A stretch of 64,000 nucleotides of DNA from Raphanus sativus (Eukaryota; Streptophyta; Magnoliopsida; Brassicales; Brassicaceae). The notes beneath the pieces are model-generated. The model was given only the letters and a program-made list of their open reading frames with translations, made no database searches and was not told the origin of the DNA. The DNA lies in NCBI RefSeq assembly GCF_000801105.2, contig NC_079518.1, positions 14,736,800 to 14,800,799 of the forward strand, given 5' to 3'. This document shows, in pieces, positions 1 to 16,008 of the stretch; within the stretch, counting starts at the first letter, position 1, and every line of letters begins with the position of its first letter. The position numbers and the translations under genes were made by a program.

Positions 1-570
1 AACACTTCCTCATAGTCTATCCCATAGCGTTGAACGTATCCCTTTGCAACAAGAAGAGACTTATATTTGTTGATACTGCCATTAGAGTTCCTTTTGATTT
101 TGAAGATCCATTTCAATCCTATGGGATTTGAACCGGGAGGCAGATTAACGAGGCTCCACGACTCAAGCCGTGTAATAGATTCAATCTCGTCTTTGCATGC
201 TCGTAAACATTCCTTGAGCTTCTTGGCTTCCTCAAAAGTCCGAGGTTCATCATTCAAATACATAAGCAGCAATTCTCCTTCTTCTTCCGAGAGTAGTACA
301 TAATTGTCTAAGTATTTAGGCTTTGTGGAAACTTTTTCAGATCATCGCAGAGCTGGTGGTTCGTCGTCTTGAGACTCACCATGATCACCTTCGCTTTCTG
401 TCTCGTGATCTTCTTCTAACACGTTCTCATGGCTCTCCTCTGTTTTTTTCTTTGAACCAGCTCAGACTCTGTTTCTTGTATACCGTGGTTACCGAATTCT
501 CCAACTGCAATCCTAAAGCTCCCTGCACCGGTTTTATCATCCTTTCTTAATATTAATTATATTATTTTAA
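1..570 (-). mobile_element. Ty1/Copia polyprotein fragment (start of reverse transcriptase)
   Basis: On the minus strand the sequence translates into the typical beginning of a Copia RT domain: KPKYLDNYVLLSEEE, then NDEPRTFEEA, then WSLVNLPPGSNPIGLKWIFK, then LVAKGYVQRYGIDYEEV at the window edge. The frame is open from about 340 down to 1, while the part above about 340 contains a stop and is decayed. The element continues beyond the left edge, so LTRs and the rest of pol are not visible. Family assignment rests on the KWIFKIK and LVAKGYxQxxGIDYxE blocks that are diagnostic of Copia RT. It is probably a dead copy. Confidence 0.85.
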
Positions 571-1037
571 TCCTACATAACAGAAAGTAGGCATGTATCA
601 ACACTATTGAAACAGAAGTCGTGATTTTTTTCATGTGTGACTTTTTTTAATTTAGATCATCTCTAAAAAATTATTAAATTTTACATATTTTAATTATGAT
701 ATCTTTTAATATTCTTTATTTTTATTTGAAATACTAATAAATATCTTAAATAAATGTCTAACAAAATCTTCCAAATATGTTTTAGAACCTTTTTAAAATA
801 TGTTTTCGAAATTAGTTAATTACAATTTTAAATCAAAAGTATAATTAGAAACTAAATTTTAGTTTAGTTTTGATTGTAAACAAAAAACTAATAACTACGT
901 AGGTTCAACTTAATTTAATCTCCACAGATATTTAAAATTAATAAAATGATATAAATCAGTATTGTTACATAACAATCTTATCAAAATAAATTTTGTTACA
1001 AAAATACAAAATTAGTTAAATCCAATTCAGTTTATTA
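571..1037. other. AT-rich intergenic DNA with a Helitron-like 5' end
   Basis: No gene is visible. At 598 the sequence TCAACACTATTGAAACAGAA, preceded by A, resembles the 5' terminus of Brassicaceae Helitrons and the similar terminus at 45061, so this may be a decayed Helitron start. The right part (890-1013) is half of a direct repeat whose other copy is at 2985-3110. Confidence 0.4.
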
Positions 1038-3110
1038 CTAGGTGATTTCCCGTGCTCATGCACGGGTATAAATATTTATAAAGTAAATATAATATAATAA
1101 TTAATTGCTATTTACTTTTAATTTTATATTAATTTATAATTGTATGCATAATTTATATTAATAATGTTATATTACTTTAATTAGACGTACGATTTTAGAT
1201 ATATTATAGGTTGTCAGTTTTGTTGTATTTACAGTCGATTTAGTTATCATTTGAATATATTGGTTTGCATTTATTTATTTGAATTCAATTATAATATTTT
1301 TTATTCTAAATAGATTAAAATTTTGATTAATTTTCTTATTTACATTTAGGTTGGTTGGTTGGTTTTCTTATATATGCAAATATATATTATGATGATTATT
1401 TATAAATTAAGATATATTGTGCTTAAAATGAAATAAAAGATAACAAAAGTGTCGGATTCCAAATTAAATAAATTAATATAACGATGATATTACTAAGTCT
1501 CAAGCCTACATATATAAATTTTACAAAAGAACTAAACTGTAACAGTTGGTTAATATTTTATTTTCATTTGTTAATATATATTGAATCATCCTATAGTTTA
1601 TGTTTATAAAATTACTTATTACCATAAAATTATATATTCTAATTGTAATTTAATCTATGATATTAGATATAAGTTGGATTAGTCGAGTTATTCATGTTCT
1701 GAGTATATTAAGTTGCATATATTTTTTCAAATTCAAACTGAAATATTATTATATTTACTATAGTTAAGTCACATCAAATTATTTTTATTTATCATTTAAT
1801 GTGGATGTATTTTCATATATTTATCAATGATCAATAGGAAGTTACATACATAAGTAACTGATATATTTTTGGAACCTCATGAACACATATCAATATCTAC
1901 AATAATTAAAGTATTTTATAAATTCTTAATAATTGTATGCCTTAGTTTATTGGAATGGTAAACTAAATTATTTTAAATAATCTTAAAAATCTGAATTCAT
2001 ATAGTATATTGTATTTTGATTATGGTTATGTTAAGTTCAACAAACATAAAAACAGAAAATTTAAAAGCAAATTTAATATTAAGAAAATATATAATTTTAA
2101 TAATGATAAAATATACTATATCTACCTTGTTAAAGTATATCTTGTTATTTTAATTTAAAATATTTTGTAATTATTTGATCGAAAGATGTATACTGTTAAA
2201 ATCTATTTTTTTTTGTTTTCTACTATCTTTTAAAAATAAATAGTAAAAATTTATGATTTTATTTGAGAAATTATATTATATAAGTAAAATATAATTTATC
2301 GATATTTTTTTCTATAATTGAAAGATATTATATTTAAATAAATATATGAAAATAATAAACATTTCAATAATACTAATTATAAACTATTTTAGTAAATTAA
2401 ACATATATTTTTCTATGTTACTTAATTTTTTATGTAATCATCTAAGAAAATAGATAGATATATAAAAAGATTTCTATTATTTTGAAATTGTATTGTTTAA
2501 AATTCTGTTTTAAAATAAATAATATTTATTTTCTAATATCAAATTTATCTATGTGAAATTTTCTTTTATGAAATCACATTATATAAAAATATATATTTTC
2601 ATCTAAGAAAATTTAGATATAAATAAAGTATTTATTACTTCAAAATTATATTTTTATGTTATTTTTAAACGGAATATTACTATTTTGTGAACTTTTGTTT
2701 TCAATGAAATCATATTATATAGGCATATATTTCGTTTTTTAATTTTCTTTTAAACTTTATAAATGTTTCCTTTTTATTATATATGTTTTTCGGACAATTT
2801 AGAAAAGAAAACTAAATAAACAATCAGTAAAAATATTTAACTGTAGTAATTTAATTCATTAAGGGTATCCATGTAATCAATTATGAAACGCGGCACATAT
2901 GAAACTGGCTTCTCAAATAATATTATAGAGATTTAAACGTCTATACTAAATTGGTTTAATTAACCACTATATATAAAATTCTCTATTATGTAGGTTCAAA
3001 TTAATTTACTTTCCCCATATATTTTAAATTAATAAATAATTTTTATGTAAATTAGTATTGTTACATAATAATCTTTTCAACATAAATTTTGTTACAAAAA
3101 TACAAAATTT
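890..3110. repeat. Direct repeat pair (890-1013 and 2985-3110) flanking the Helitron
   Basis: The two ~120-bp segments share GTAGGTTCAA near the start, AGTATTGTTACATAA, and ATTTTGTTACAAAAATACAA near the end, with scattered differences. They lie outside the Helitron borders at 1038 and 2931 by about 25 and 55 bases, so they are far too long to be a target-site duplication. They may be an older tandem duplication or two copies of another element. Confidence 0.6.
1038..2931 (-). mobile_element. Non-autonomous Helitron
   Basis: Read on the minus strand the element starts A|TCTCTATAATATTATTTGAG (5' end at 2931) and ends with a hairpin, CCCGTGCATGAGCACGGG, followed 8 nt later by CTAG (1041-1038) and then T. 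TC at the 5' end, a GC-rich hairpin and CTRR at the 3' end, and insertion between A and T are the Helitron signature. The 1.9 kb body is AT-rich and has no Rep/helicase or captured gene that I can see. Confidence 0.75.
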
Positions 3111-4676
3111 ATAAATTTTATAGGAACAATATTATAAGCCACACAAATATTATTATAAAATTAGATAATCATAATACCAAATTATATTAATTTATTGATA
3201 TATTTATTGCATAATCTAAAATATTTTGGTATTAAATAAAATCTACATGGTCGCGAATCAAGATCTAATATATGGTTTATGTTAGAAGTTTTATACTTGT
3301 TTGAATATGCTTAATATGGACTAGCTTGATGAAGAGAATCATTGTTGTGGTTACAATGGTCTTATGACTATCTAGTGATATTTTAGTAGTTGTAATAGTA
3401 AAATAAGCACATACCAACAAGTAAAAAACACCTAGTACTATGAAAATAAGATAAAATAAAATAAGTAATATTGGCTATTTGTGCATTGAAATTCATAAGT
3501 ATTTGAAAATCTTGTTATCAGTTTTGCAATATATATATATATATCTATATGTATTTATTTAAAAGAGTGAATATTTAACTTTTTGTTTTTTACCATATAT
3601 TTTTTATAATTTAAAATATTGAAACATTTTATTTTTAACTGTATCTGTTAATTATAAGTGTTCGCACGGGTACAGAACAATTTTTGGAAAATGGCAGCGT
3701 GAAGCTTATTTCGGTGTATGTGACAAAGAGATTTAGGGAGGGATTATTGGAAGATGAATTCATATAGAGTTTGTGAATCGTAAGAATTCATAGATTTTTA
3801 AAAATTATCTGGATTACGAAAAATGTATATAAATTGACTTATAAAATTCGATCACAATTTTTTTGGATTAATATAGATTTTCTCGATTACCAAAAAATGT
3901 TTCATTAAATAGGAAAACTTGATCTACATATATATAAAGAGTAAATTTTTTTTAAAAAAATTATTGAATTATATGTTTTCAAATTTTAACTTTTTATAAA
4001 TTTTAGTTTTTTCAAAATTTCTTTTGAAATTTGAAAATGATTTTTCAAACTATTTTTAAAAAACTTATTTTCAAAATTTTAGTATTTCTAAATATAATCA
4101 TATATTTGAAAATGATAAAACAATATAAATATGATTATATATTCAAAACTGTAAAGGTATATAATATGTAATGAATTATAGTTTTGGACATATAATTTAG
4201 ATTTAAGGTGTAATAGATATTTTGTAAAAGATATCACATGAATTTTGAAAAGACATGAATACGTATGATATTTTGAAAGTTGAGTATTATTACTAAAAAT
4301 GAATAGAATTATATGTCTCGATAACACTAGATTTAGTTAGAATTAGAGAATCAATAATAACAAAAAAAATTGAATAACAAGAGATTTGAACGAATTTTGA
4401 AAATTCTTAAACAATAATGATGGATTCTAATAAAGGTTTTGAAATCCAAGAACCAATAATAATAAAATTTCAAAATTTTCAAAGTTTACGAGAATTTACT
4501 TTATATATATATGTATATATCATCAATTTTCTGGAACGAAAGACGAGTTGAAACTGGATATATCCAGCGTGGCATAGATTGAAGTTTATGTGCACATCGA
4601 ATTGGCATATAGTTTGTGAAAATATAGGATATGATTATATTAACAAAGTTTCTTTAGTCATTTCACCACCGCCGAT
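2932..4676. other. AT-rich intergenic DNA, no gene seen
   Basis: Long AT-rich stretch without a convincing reading frame. The stretch 3925-4511 has loosely inverted ends (TATATATAAAG at left, its complement near 4500) and could be a decayed foldback element, but the match is weak. Confidence 0.4.
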
Positions 4677-4724
4677 ATTTAAATTATAAGATTTTTTTTT
4701 GGTAAAATTTAAATTATAAGATTT
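4677..4724 (-). repeat. Micro-insertion with 18-bp TSD
   Basis: ATTTAAATTATAAGATTT occurs at 4677-4694 and 4707-4724, separated by 12 bases that read TTTACCAAAAAA on the minus strand. This is what a retroposition event truncated to its last few bases plus poly(A) would leave. Confidence 0.6.
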
Positions 4725-4890
4725 AACGTACAATACTCTCTAAATATTTTATTTTCCAATAGCAGCAAATTAAGCAAACTTGCTAATGCGTTACATGGGT
4801 CCAAAGCGTTGCATTGCGTGTGGTGTGGATGAGCGAGCCAATGTGTTCTCGTGTAATCATCAGTTTGATAGTATAAAATATCCATATAAA

Positions 4891-4937
4891 ACATGTAATT
4901 GTGGTTTCACAAAAAAAAAAAAAAACATGTAATTGTG
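4891..4937 (+). repeat. Micro-insertion with 13-bp TSD
   Basis: ACATGTAATTGTG occurs at 4891-4903 and 4925-4937. Between them lie GTTTCAC and a run of 14 A. Same structure as the insertion at 4677. Confidence 0.65.
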
Positions 4938-4984
4938 AATAGAGGAAAAGTCTAATTGTCCGTGTCTATGACGACTTAACAATA

Positions 4985-5835
4985 TTGTACCGTATGATGA
5001 GCCTTATCCGAAAAACTTCTAATCACCACTCTAATATTTCAATCAGTGTTGTCGATGCAAGCAGGACCGACCCAGAAGAAAAACCACCCAAACCATCGAT
5101 TGGGGCATCCGATTTAAAAGGACATATTTTAAATTTTTTCTTATTAATGTTTATAAATAAAAAAAAATTTGATAAGAATCTTTACTTAATATAATACTAA
5201 CATTTTCAGTTATAATAATTTGAAATCATAATATTTAAATTTGAAAACTTCAAAATGATATGCATTAAGAAATAATTGATGATAATATGTTTACATGACT
5301 AAATTTTTTATGAGAATCAATATAAAAAAAATTACAAAGCCTAGTAAAATATTCTTTTTTGTTAAAAAATGGAAGATTTTTATCAAACACATTAATTGCT
5401 TAATGTGTATTGCTAACTATTCTAAAACAGTTGCTGAGATTAAAATTGATATATACTTATTTGTGGTTTACTATGTTACACATGAGATTAAATGGATTAA
5501 TTAAGACTGATATGATTAACGATTTATTAAATTACTAAATGATTTTGTAAGAAAAATGTAATTATATTTTTGGTTTGTTTACTGTTTTTTTTTTATAAAA
5601 ATTTGATGTGATTGATTGTTTTACAAAAGCTTAGTTATTTTTATACTAATGTTTGTAATTTTAGATAAAATATGGAAGAGCATAATATAAAAGTTGGATT
5701 GGGGCAGTGTAAAATGTTAGACCGGCACTGGATGCAAGCTCAGATCTTATGTTATGGCCTTTCATAAAAGATGGAGGATACACTGTCAAATCAGGCTACT
5801 ATTTTAGTCTATCCATTTACGGTGACCAAGAAGAT
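4985..5835 (+). mobile_element. LINE fragment (region between RT and zf-RVT), split by a hAT element
   Basis: When 5062-5730 plus one TSD copy is ignored, the frame reads SISVVDASSDLMLWPF and then IKDGGYTVKSGYYF, the segment of plant L1-type LINE ORF2 just upstream of the zf-RVT zinc-binding domain (the block xxYTVKSGY is characteristic). Only about 60 residues are recognisable and both ends are lost. It is a dead fragment. Confidence 0.7.
5062..5730. mobile_element. hAT-type non-autonomous DNA transposon
   Basis: The element begins CAGGACCGACCC and ends with ACCGGCACTG, imperfect terminal inverted repeats of the CAGGGCCGGCCC class. It is flanked by a perfect 8-bp duplication GATGCAAG (5054-5061 and 5731-5738), the expected size for hAT. 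The 669-bp body is AT-rich without a transposase. It interrupts a LINE fragment exactly at the duplication. Confidence 0.85.
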
Positions 5836-6248
5836 CTGGTACGGTAGGGCCACTCCTACCAAGAGAGAGAGATCGATCACAAAGCAAGGTCTTCTCAGAT
5901 TCTTACCAAAATCAATAAAGTATTTTGGAAAAGAAGACTGCAGATTTTGAAAATGGTTTCCTGAGATTCCAAAGACGTAGATTATTCCGTGTGTTTTAGC
6001 CTTTGAAGTATAACATTATTTAGATTTAACAAAAAAATCCAAATGTAATTGGTAAAAAAATAAAATCTTACCAATTTTGGCAGTTTTCATAGCATTATTC
6101 TCTAGAAGTCTCTCCTAGTGTATTATATTTAGCAGATTTATCGAGAACTTTGCTAAGAAATTCTTCTAGTGAAGTCCGAAGTCTAATATATTAGTCTCAG
6201 TTCTAAAAAACTTGCATATCAAAATGTTAAAATAACTTCAGAACAAAT

Positions 6249-6496
6249 AAAACTTCAAAATAGAACTGGGTCTTGTGGCCTAGTAGTAAAGGACTCACAA
6301 TGAATTCTGCCAGTTGGGTTTGAGTCTCAGCCACTGGTGGATTAACATGGGATAATCATCAGCTTTCCTGGATGTTTTCGGCGGACTCCCCAACGAACAA
6401 AGCCCAGATTTCCGGTAAACGGTCTTTAGATGCTAGTCGGGAGTCCCATTGTTCATCCGGATACCAGGGTCATCCAAAAAAAACTTCAAAATAGAA
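6249..6496 (+). mobile_element. tRNA-derived SINE with 17-bp TSD
   Basis: AAAACTTCAAAATAGAA is present at 6249-6265 and 6480-6496. The ~214-bp body between carries a pol III A-box-like sequence (TGGCCTAGTAGTAAAGG, about 6276-6292) and a B-box-like sequence (GGTTTGAGTCT, 6317-6327) and ends GTCATCC plus an A-run. Internal promoter boxes, small size, an A-rich tail and a long TSD define a SINE. The tRNA-like head is too degenerate to be a tRNA gene. Confidence 0.85.
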
Positions 6497-6967
6497 AAAT
6501 TATGCTTAAATAAAATAATGACACTTATTTGAATCAATAATTTTATTCCAATCTACACTAACACACATAAAAATATATATCTAAATTTTATAGGTCTAAC
6601 ATTTTAGGAGGGGAAGATGAACATTATAGAATGAAAAACATACAAAATATAAGATAAAGTTGTGAGAACAAAATGAAAATTGATATAAAATTTTATATCA
6701 TCAATGATACACTATAATTGTGTCTTATCTACTGCAAGCTAACAGTGTAGATGTAGTATTTGAGATTCACTTCCTGAGGACCAGTTTACATTTTATCTTT
6801 ATGGGATCAATACTTAGCTAAAACGATATGGAGATTTTAAAGTTTGAGAAAATAAAAAGCACGCAAGCAACAGATTGGTCTAGGTTTCAGATTATAAAAG
6901 ATGCTAAGTCAAGGGCGATGGATCAGGTGTCAAGCGATCATGAGTTACAAATAAATTTCATGTGGAA

Positions 6968-7006
<39 letters not shown>

Positions 7007-7740
7007 ACTGAGAAGAGATGAGAATAAATTTTCTTTTTATTTTGATCATATATAGATCAGATCCTTTTGGTTTTTGTTTAAATTTTGATCAATAGATCGA
7101 ATTTCATCTTCTTTTTCGTCGGATCTGTTTTTGTTTGGTGATTTTGGTGCAATGGAATAAAACTTTAAAGTTTAAAACTTCCTCTTTTTAACATCTCACC
7201 ATATTCAGGTCTATACTGCTGATCATCATTGATCTATATTCAGGTCCGGCCCAAAAATGATAGATAATATAAGCCATTGCTTAGGACATATTGGCCATAT
7301 TTCAAAAATTTACATTACAAAAGTTTTCATGTATTTTTGTTATTATCTTATATTTTAATGATTAATAGTTTCATACTCATATATAATTATTTAGTTACTT
7401 TATTGATCTGATCCATAGTTCAACCATGGTCGATTCAATCTGACTAGCTAGAAAGTAATCCGGTTTAGTGTTGCATCTCACACACTCATGGTAATGGTCT
7501 TCCTCAACTCCGTTATTCAGCAATCAATATATTTACAACACACCCCTATCATCAGAAGCCCATTGATTATGCACATGATGCAATTAGAAGGCATAAGACA
7601 TTATGAAAACGATTGCAAATAAGCTGTCCTCTCATATAATGATTGATTAAATTATATTTATGCATATAATGTTAACTGAAATGATAATAGCTAAGCAAAA
7701 AAAAGAAGAACAAGAGTACAGATCAAAATAATTCAGAATT
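6497..7740. other. Intergenic DNA, no gene seen
   Basis: AT-rich. It contains a (CT)n followed by (TA)n microsatellite at about 6971-7005. At 7242 the sequence CAGGTCCGGCCCAAAA looks like one terminus of a hAT element of the same class as 5062-5730, but I could not find the partner end. Confidence 0.4.
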
Positions 7741-8626
7741 CATCAAACAAGCTTTTCATATGGTCATCAAAGAATCCACCAAAGTGTAACAATCACACTG
7801 ACCGTACACCCCCACCGGCTTGCAAAGCTTCTTGCAGAGATGTCACAGCGCCTTCGTAGTTTAAGAAACCCATGAACCAGAACCCATGATTGTCTACATG
7901 GGCGTTCAAATATCCGTTCTGGTTCGGGTCGGGTATTTCGGATTTTCGGGTATTTCGGTATAGGGATATGGAACCCGTTCGGGTATTTCTGTACTTCGGG
8001 TCGGGTTCGGATATTTTTAGTTCGGGTTCGGTTATTTCGGATCGGGTTCGGATATTTAGATTTTAAAAGAAATAAAAAATAAAATTTTCATTTTTTAAGT
8101 TTCTTATATTTAAAAATATAGATTTCACTTAACTGATTTCTTTTTTTTATAGATTGAATGATTAATAGATTTGGAGATAATATTTCAAAAATAAAAATAT
8201 TAATTTGGCTATTGTTTTTAAACTTTTGGATGTAACTTTTATTAATATATGAAACAAAAAGTTTGACATGCATTTTAAATGAATATCAAACTATTTTCTC
8301 CATAATTATATATATACTATATGATTTTAAAGTATGCGTAACATCAATATACATATTTTAAATAAAATGAGAGATGTAAACTAGAAATATAAAGGTAAGT
8401 ATACATATGTTCGGTTATTTTCGGATATTCATTCGGGTTTAGATATTACCCGTTCGGGTTCATATATCCAATCTCTCTTAACTTAATACCCGTTCGAGTA
8501 TTTTGCTACTTCGGTTTGGATTTTGGTTTGGGTTTTTCGGGTCGGGTTCGGGTGCCACTTCTCTGCAGGGTTCACTATGCTTGTCGATGGATTCACTGCT
8601 TTGAGTTGATGTAATGGTATCACTAC
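7741..8626 (-). pseudogene. GEM-like GRAM-domain protein, exon fragment interrupted by a repeat
   Basis: On the minus strand an exon starts after a good acceptor (TTTGCTAAACAG) at 8626 and reads [14 protein letters not shown] then NPAEK. After the GGTTCGG-rich insert at 7898-8557 it resumes as [20 protein letters not shown] then LQEALQAGG. This is the C-terminal half of the GRAM domain of the plant GEM-like/ABA-responsive family (lipid- or protein-binding, PH-like fold). The insert removed a few residues between NPAEK and VDNH, a stop follows GGGVRSV, and upstream exons are missing. It is a pseudogene. I did not decide which GEM-like paralogue it derives from. Confidence 0.7.
7898..8557. repeat. 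GGTTCGG/TTCGGGT-rich inserted element
   Basis: Both ends of the insert (7898-8055 and 8408-8557) consist of irregular short repeats such as GGGTTCGG, GGGTATTTCGG and CGGATATT, around an AT-rich centre. It lies inside a GRAM-domain exon. No clear TSD or TIR was found, so the transposon class is open. Such TTCGGG-rich blocks are familiar in Brassicaceae genomes. Confidence 0.6.
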
Positions 8627-9592
8627 CTGTTTAGCAAACAAGACACCAATGTCTTAGTTACTCATCAGCGTAGCAAAGTTAATTGAAATATGAGTAAACA
8701 AGAGATGAAAGCTGATGCTTATCGTATTACTACTCTCACAATCCTCCACAAAAAGTACAATAAAATCATCACGAAGGCAGCAAATTTCTAGATATAAATA
8801 TTTTTTTTATTTATTTAACATAAAATCGACTTACAAATATTTAATATATACATATATATGTATATATTAAACTAAACACTTACATGTCAAATTTTTATTT
8901 CAAAAATATATTTAAGATTCCAAAATTTAATTTTAAGAATATTAATACTACTTAACATATATTACCAATCTACCAGTGAACAATCATGACTACAATCTAT
9001 ATTCACTTTTCTATACGGAAAACAAATCAAATTTATTAAATTTAAATCTACATGCTCTAGAATTATTTATATTTGCTGGATTTCAATTAATTTTCACTAA
9101 AATATTTTCCAAAATTTATAAATTAATTTTAATTAAATTTAGATATATGAGTAAACTTCTTGAGAAGTGTTCTGGTAGACTTCTAGAAAAGTTTTCCTAG
9201 GGTATAACCGTGAAAATGTCAACAGTTTTTTTTTGTTTAGTCATGAAGAAATAATTGTAATTTTATTAGTTTTTAGGTTACTTTACATTTGATTAATTTA
9301 AGATATAAATTCGCATTCAAATTCAAAATTTGGGTTATTTGGGGCAACTGCCCCAAAATAATAAGTGTGTAAATAATTATCAATTTTGGTTTTAGTTTGA
9401 GCCTTTAATTAAAGTTTGGTTGGGTTCTTTTCTCCATTCCTTGACAGTATGCAAATTAGTACTTATTAATATTGATCATCTTCTTTTATTGAGAATTTTT
9501 ATTTAGTACAGTAAGGTAGACAGGCTCCTTATCTATGGAGCAAGTAGTATGAGGAGACATGAAGATGATCTTGATAAAGTGGTTTGGGTATT
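8627..9592. other. Downstream region of the myrosinase gene, no gene seen
   Basis: AT-rich DNA between the GRAM pseudogene and the myrosinase stop codon. A near-perfect palindrome, ATTTGGGGCA-AC-TGCCCCAAAAT, lies at about 9337-9359. No other gene signal was recognised. Confidence 0.4.
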
Positions 9593-13696
<4,104 letters not shown>

Positions 13697-13983
13697 GACC
13701 ACCCACAACGCGGGGTCCGTGATATCAAATCCCTTAAGAAAAATATTAAATTATTGGCTTTTATTGGTTTCTGTGCTGGTACTGATCCAAAAACTACGTA
13801 AATAAGGATTCATCTCAGCTGTGGTTCATCACTGTTTTGTGGGCCACGCCGCACGTGGCGGCCCACAATTAGCTCTCTTTTTTTTTTTTTTTTTTTTAAT
13901 GGGATGAAAAAAAAATAAATTAATAAAATAATAAAAAAATGTTTTTGAAGGATTCCACACACGGTTTACCGTTGTGGATGCTC
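13697..13983. mobile_element. PIF/Harbinger-type (Tourist-like) MITE
   Basis: Ends GACCACCCACAACG and CGTTGTGGATGCTC form imperfect terminal inverted repeats, with TAA on both sides (13694-13696 and 13984-13986), the 3-bp duplication expected for Harbinger elements. It includes a long T-run at 13879-13899. It has no coding capacity. Confidence 0.65.
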
Positions 13984-14452
13984 TAAGTTCACACAAGTGC
14001 GGGGAACAGTTACTTCTGCTGCGCCGTTGTCGCCTATCTTGACCGTTTCCCAAATAGTATTCTTATAAATAATTTACCTAGTTGATATTATACCCCAAAT
14101 ATTAATATTACAGAACTCCAAGATAATAGAATACATGTTTTTCTAAACACTGATTTGTTGTGATACATTATAACTATGAAAATGATTACATAAACAACTC
14201 TATAATCAAATAATTTTATCAGTTTAATATGAAAATTCACGTCTGACTGTATACTTAATGACTAATCGGGTTTACTTAATCATTCTACATATCTTTTGTA
14301 AGTCTTTCTTCTGTTAATATGTGTACTTGTTTGATAAATCATTGTCTTTGGAACTCGAATATAGACCGTCTGGTATGAGAGCTTTAATAAACACTTGATC
14401 AAACCGAAGATTAAAGGAATTTTACAAAACTATATTTTTATTTTTACCACTA

Positions 14453-14699
14453 TTTCCTCCGTTTCAGATTAATTGTCATTCTAAAGTTCAAATTTTATTT
14501 CATTGTAAGTATCATTTTATTTTTTCAATGCATTTATTTACTATTTTCCAGTTTTATTCCTAATCTTTTAGCTCATTAATCAACGAAGTCAAATAAAACA
14601 ATGTACTCCTATTAATCAAGAACAAAACAATAACTTTAATGATTTTCTTAATCTGTGTGAAAAAAACTTAGAACGACGAATAAAGTGAAACGGAAGAAT
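14453..14699. mobile_element. Stowaway-like (Tc1/Mariner) MITE
   Basis: The left end TTTCCTCCGTTTCAG and right end GTGAAACGGAAGAAT are inverted repeats carrying the CTCCGTTTC core of Stowaway elements; TA occurs at both sides. The 247-bp body is AT-rich. A second element of the same family is in CYP97B3 intron 8. Confidence 0.65.
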
Positions 14700-16008
14700 T
14701 ATTAATTTATATAGTATCAGTGTTAAGATCCTAATCCATTTTGAAGGAGAAGATACAGATTGGTCGCATATCTTTGTGTCTATGGAATGCATGATATCTT
14801 TCGTAATCATGAAGAAGCATAAGCCATACTCTCAATATGAAGATGATTGTGGCTTAAGATTATTGACGAGCGCATTGGTATTATTTTGTATAAATTGGAG
14901 TTTATAAGCAAGGACCTATTGATGGTCATTCAAAGTAAAAAAAAAGATTATTCAAAGTTCTTTTTAGTGATGATGATATATTCATATCATCCTTGCTAAG
15001 ATTATTCCTAACTCATTTCTATATTTGATTCTATAATAATATTTAGAGACTAAATAAAGATTATTATATTTTCTCTGTTTATAGAGAAACAAATAACATT
15101 ATTTTATATTTTGTTCTGTATTTGGAAATTTTTATTTTAGAAAAATATGTTAGGGTAAATCTTGTTTTTATTATAGGTTTTTTCTATTTTAGAGGACAAA
15201 ATAGCAAAATACATGGCATAGTCTAATAACAGCTTTTATTTGACTTCTCATTCTTGTGAGGTTTTTTTTCTTCTGTTTCGTAATTTTAGACACTGCAATT
15301 TCGATTTTCGTTTTTTACTATTTAAAGAACCGACTTGTATAAACATTGTTGACCCTATGACGGATATTAACATCGCAGACCCTGCGAAGGATATGTCGTC
15401 GACCCTTTAACCAAATATAAACGTCGATGATGACTGGAGGCTGGATTTTGAAGTTGATTTGATCCTATAACCATATTAGTTTTTTTTGCTAAAGCTATAA
15501 CCATATTAGTTTAGAATTTAATCGATTTATTTTCTATATAAATATATCTAGACAATAGGATTATTTCTAAGAGTCTAATATATTCTCTACAAATATTTGT
15601 TGTTATTGTCTTTCATCAATACTCAATTTATCAGTTTGCGCAAAAGTGGAACAACATGCAAAATCCCCCAAAAAAAAGTATACATTGAAGTAGATGATCC
15701 TTAATGCCACTTACGTTGACTTGGAGTTAGAAATGACGACACAGTTAAATGAAAAAAACTATAGGAATAATGTTAAGTACTCTTACAATATTTTATTAAC
15801 ATGTTAATTAAGTAATAAAATTTATAATCAGAAGTAAAATTCTCTGAATGAGAGAATATTTAATTTTTATCAATTTAAGTATGATACATATTTAAAAAAA
15901 AATATTTATGTGTGTTTATATGGTATATATTTTAATTCAAAAAATATTAAAATAGATATCATTTTAGTCTGAAACGTCAATTAAATGAGAGTTTCTACTC
16001 ATATAGTT
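14700..16008. other. AT-rich intergenic DNA, no gene seen
   Basis: No supported reading frame or known element apart from a micro-insertion at 15465-15512. Confidence 0.4.
15465..15512 (-). repeat. Micro-insertion with 18-bp TSD
   Basis: CTATAACCATATTAGTTT is present at 15465-15482 and 15495-15512. The 12 bases between read CTTTAGCAAAAA on the minus strand. Confidence 0.65.

Noticed and set aside
4088..4327. 79-codon minus-strand frame rich in Ile/Tyr/Phe
   Set aside because: Typical of AT-rich random sequence.
6266..6340. tRNA gene
   Set aside because: A and B boxes are present but degenerate, no cloverleaf can be drawn, and the unit has a poly(A) tail and a TSD, so it is a SINE.
7898..8557. 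Interstitial telomere repeat
   Set aside because: Motif is TTCGGG/GGTTCGG, irregular, not TTTAGGG.
14928..14958. Micro-insertion with ATTCAAAGT flanks
   Set aside because: Only 9 bp, and the insert is almost only A followed by GATT; replication slippage is as likely.
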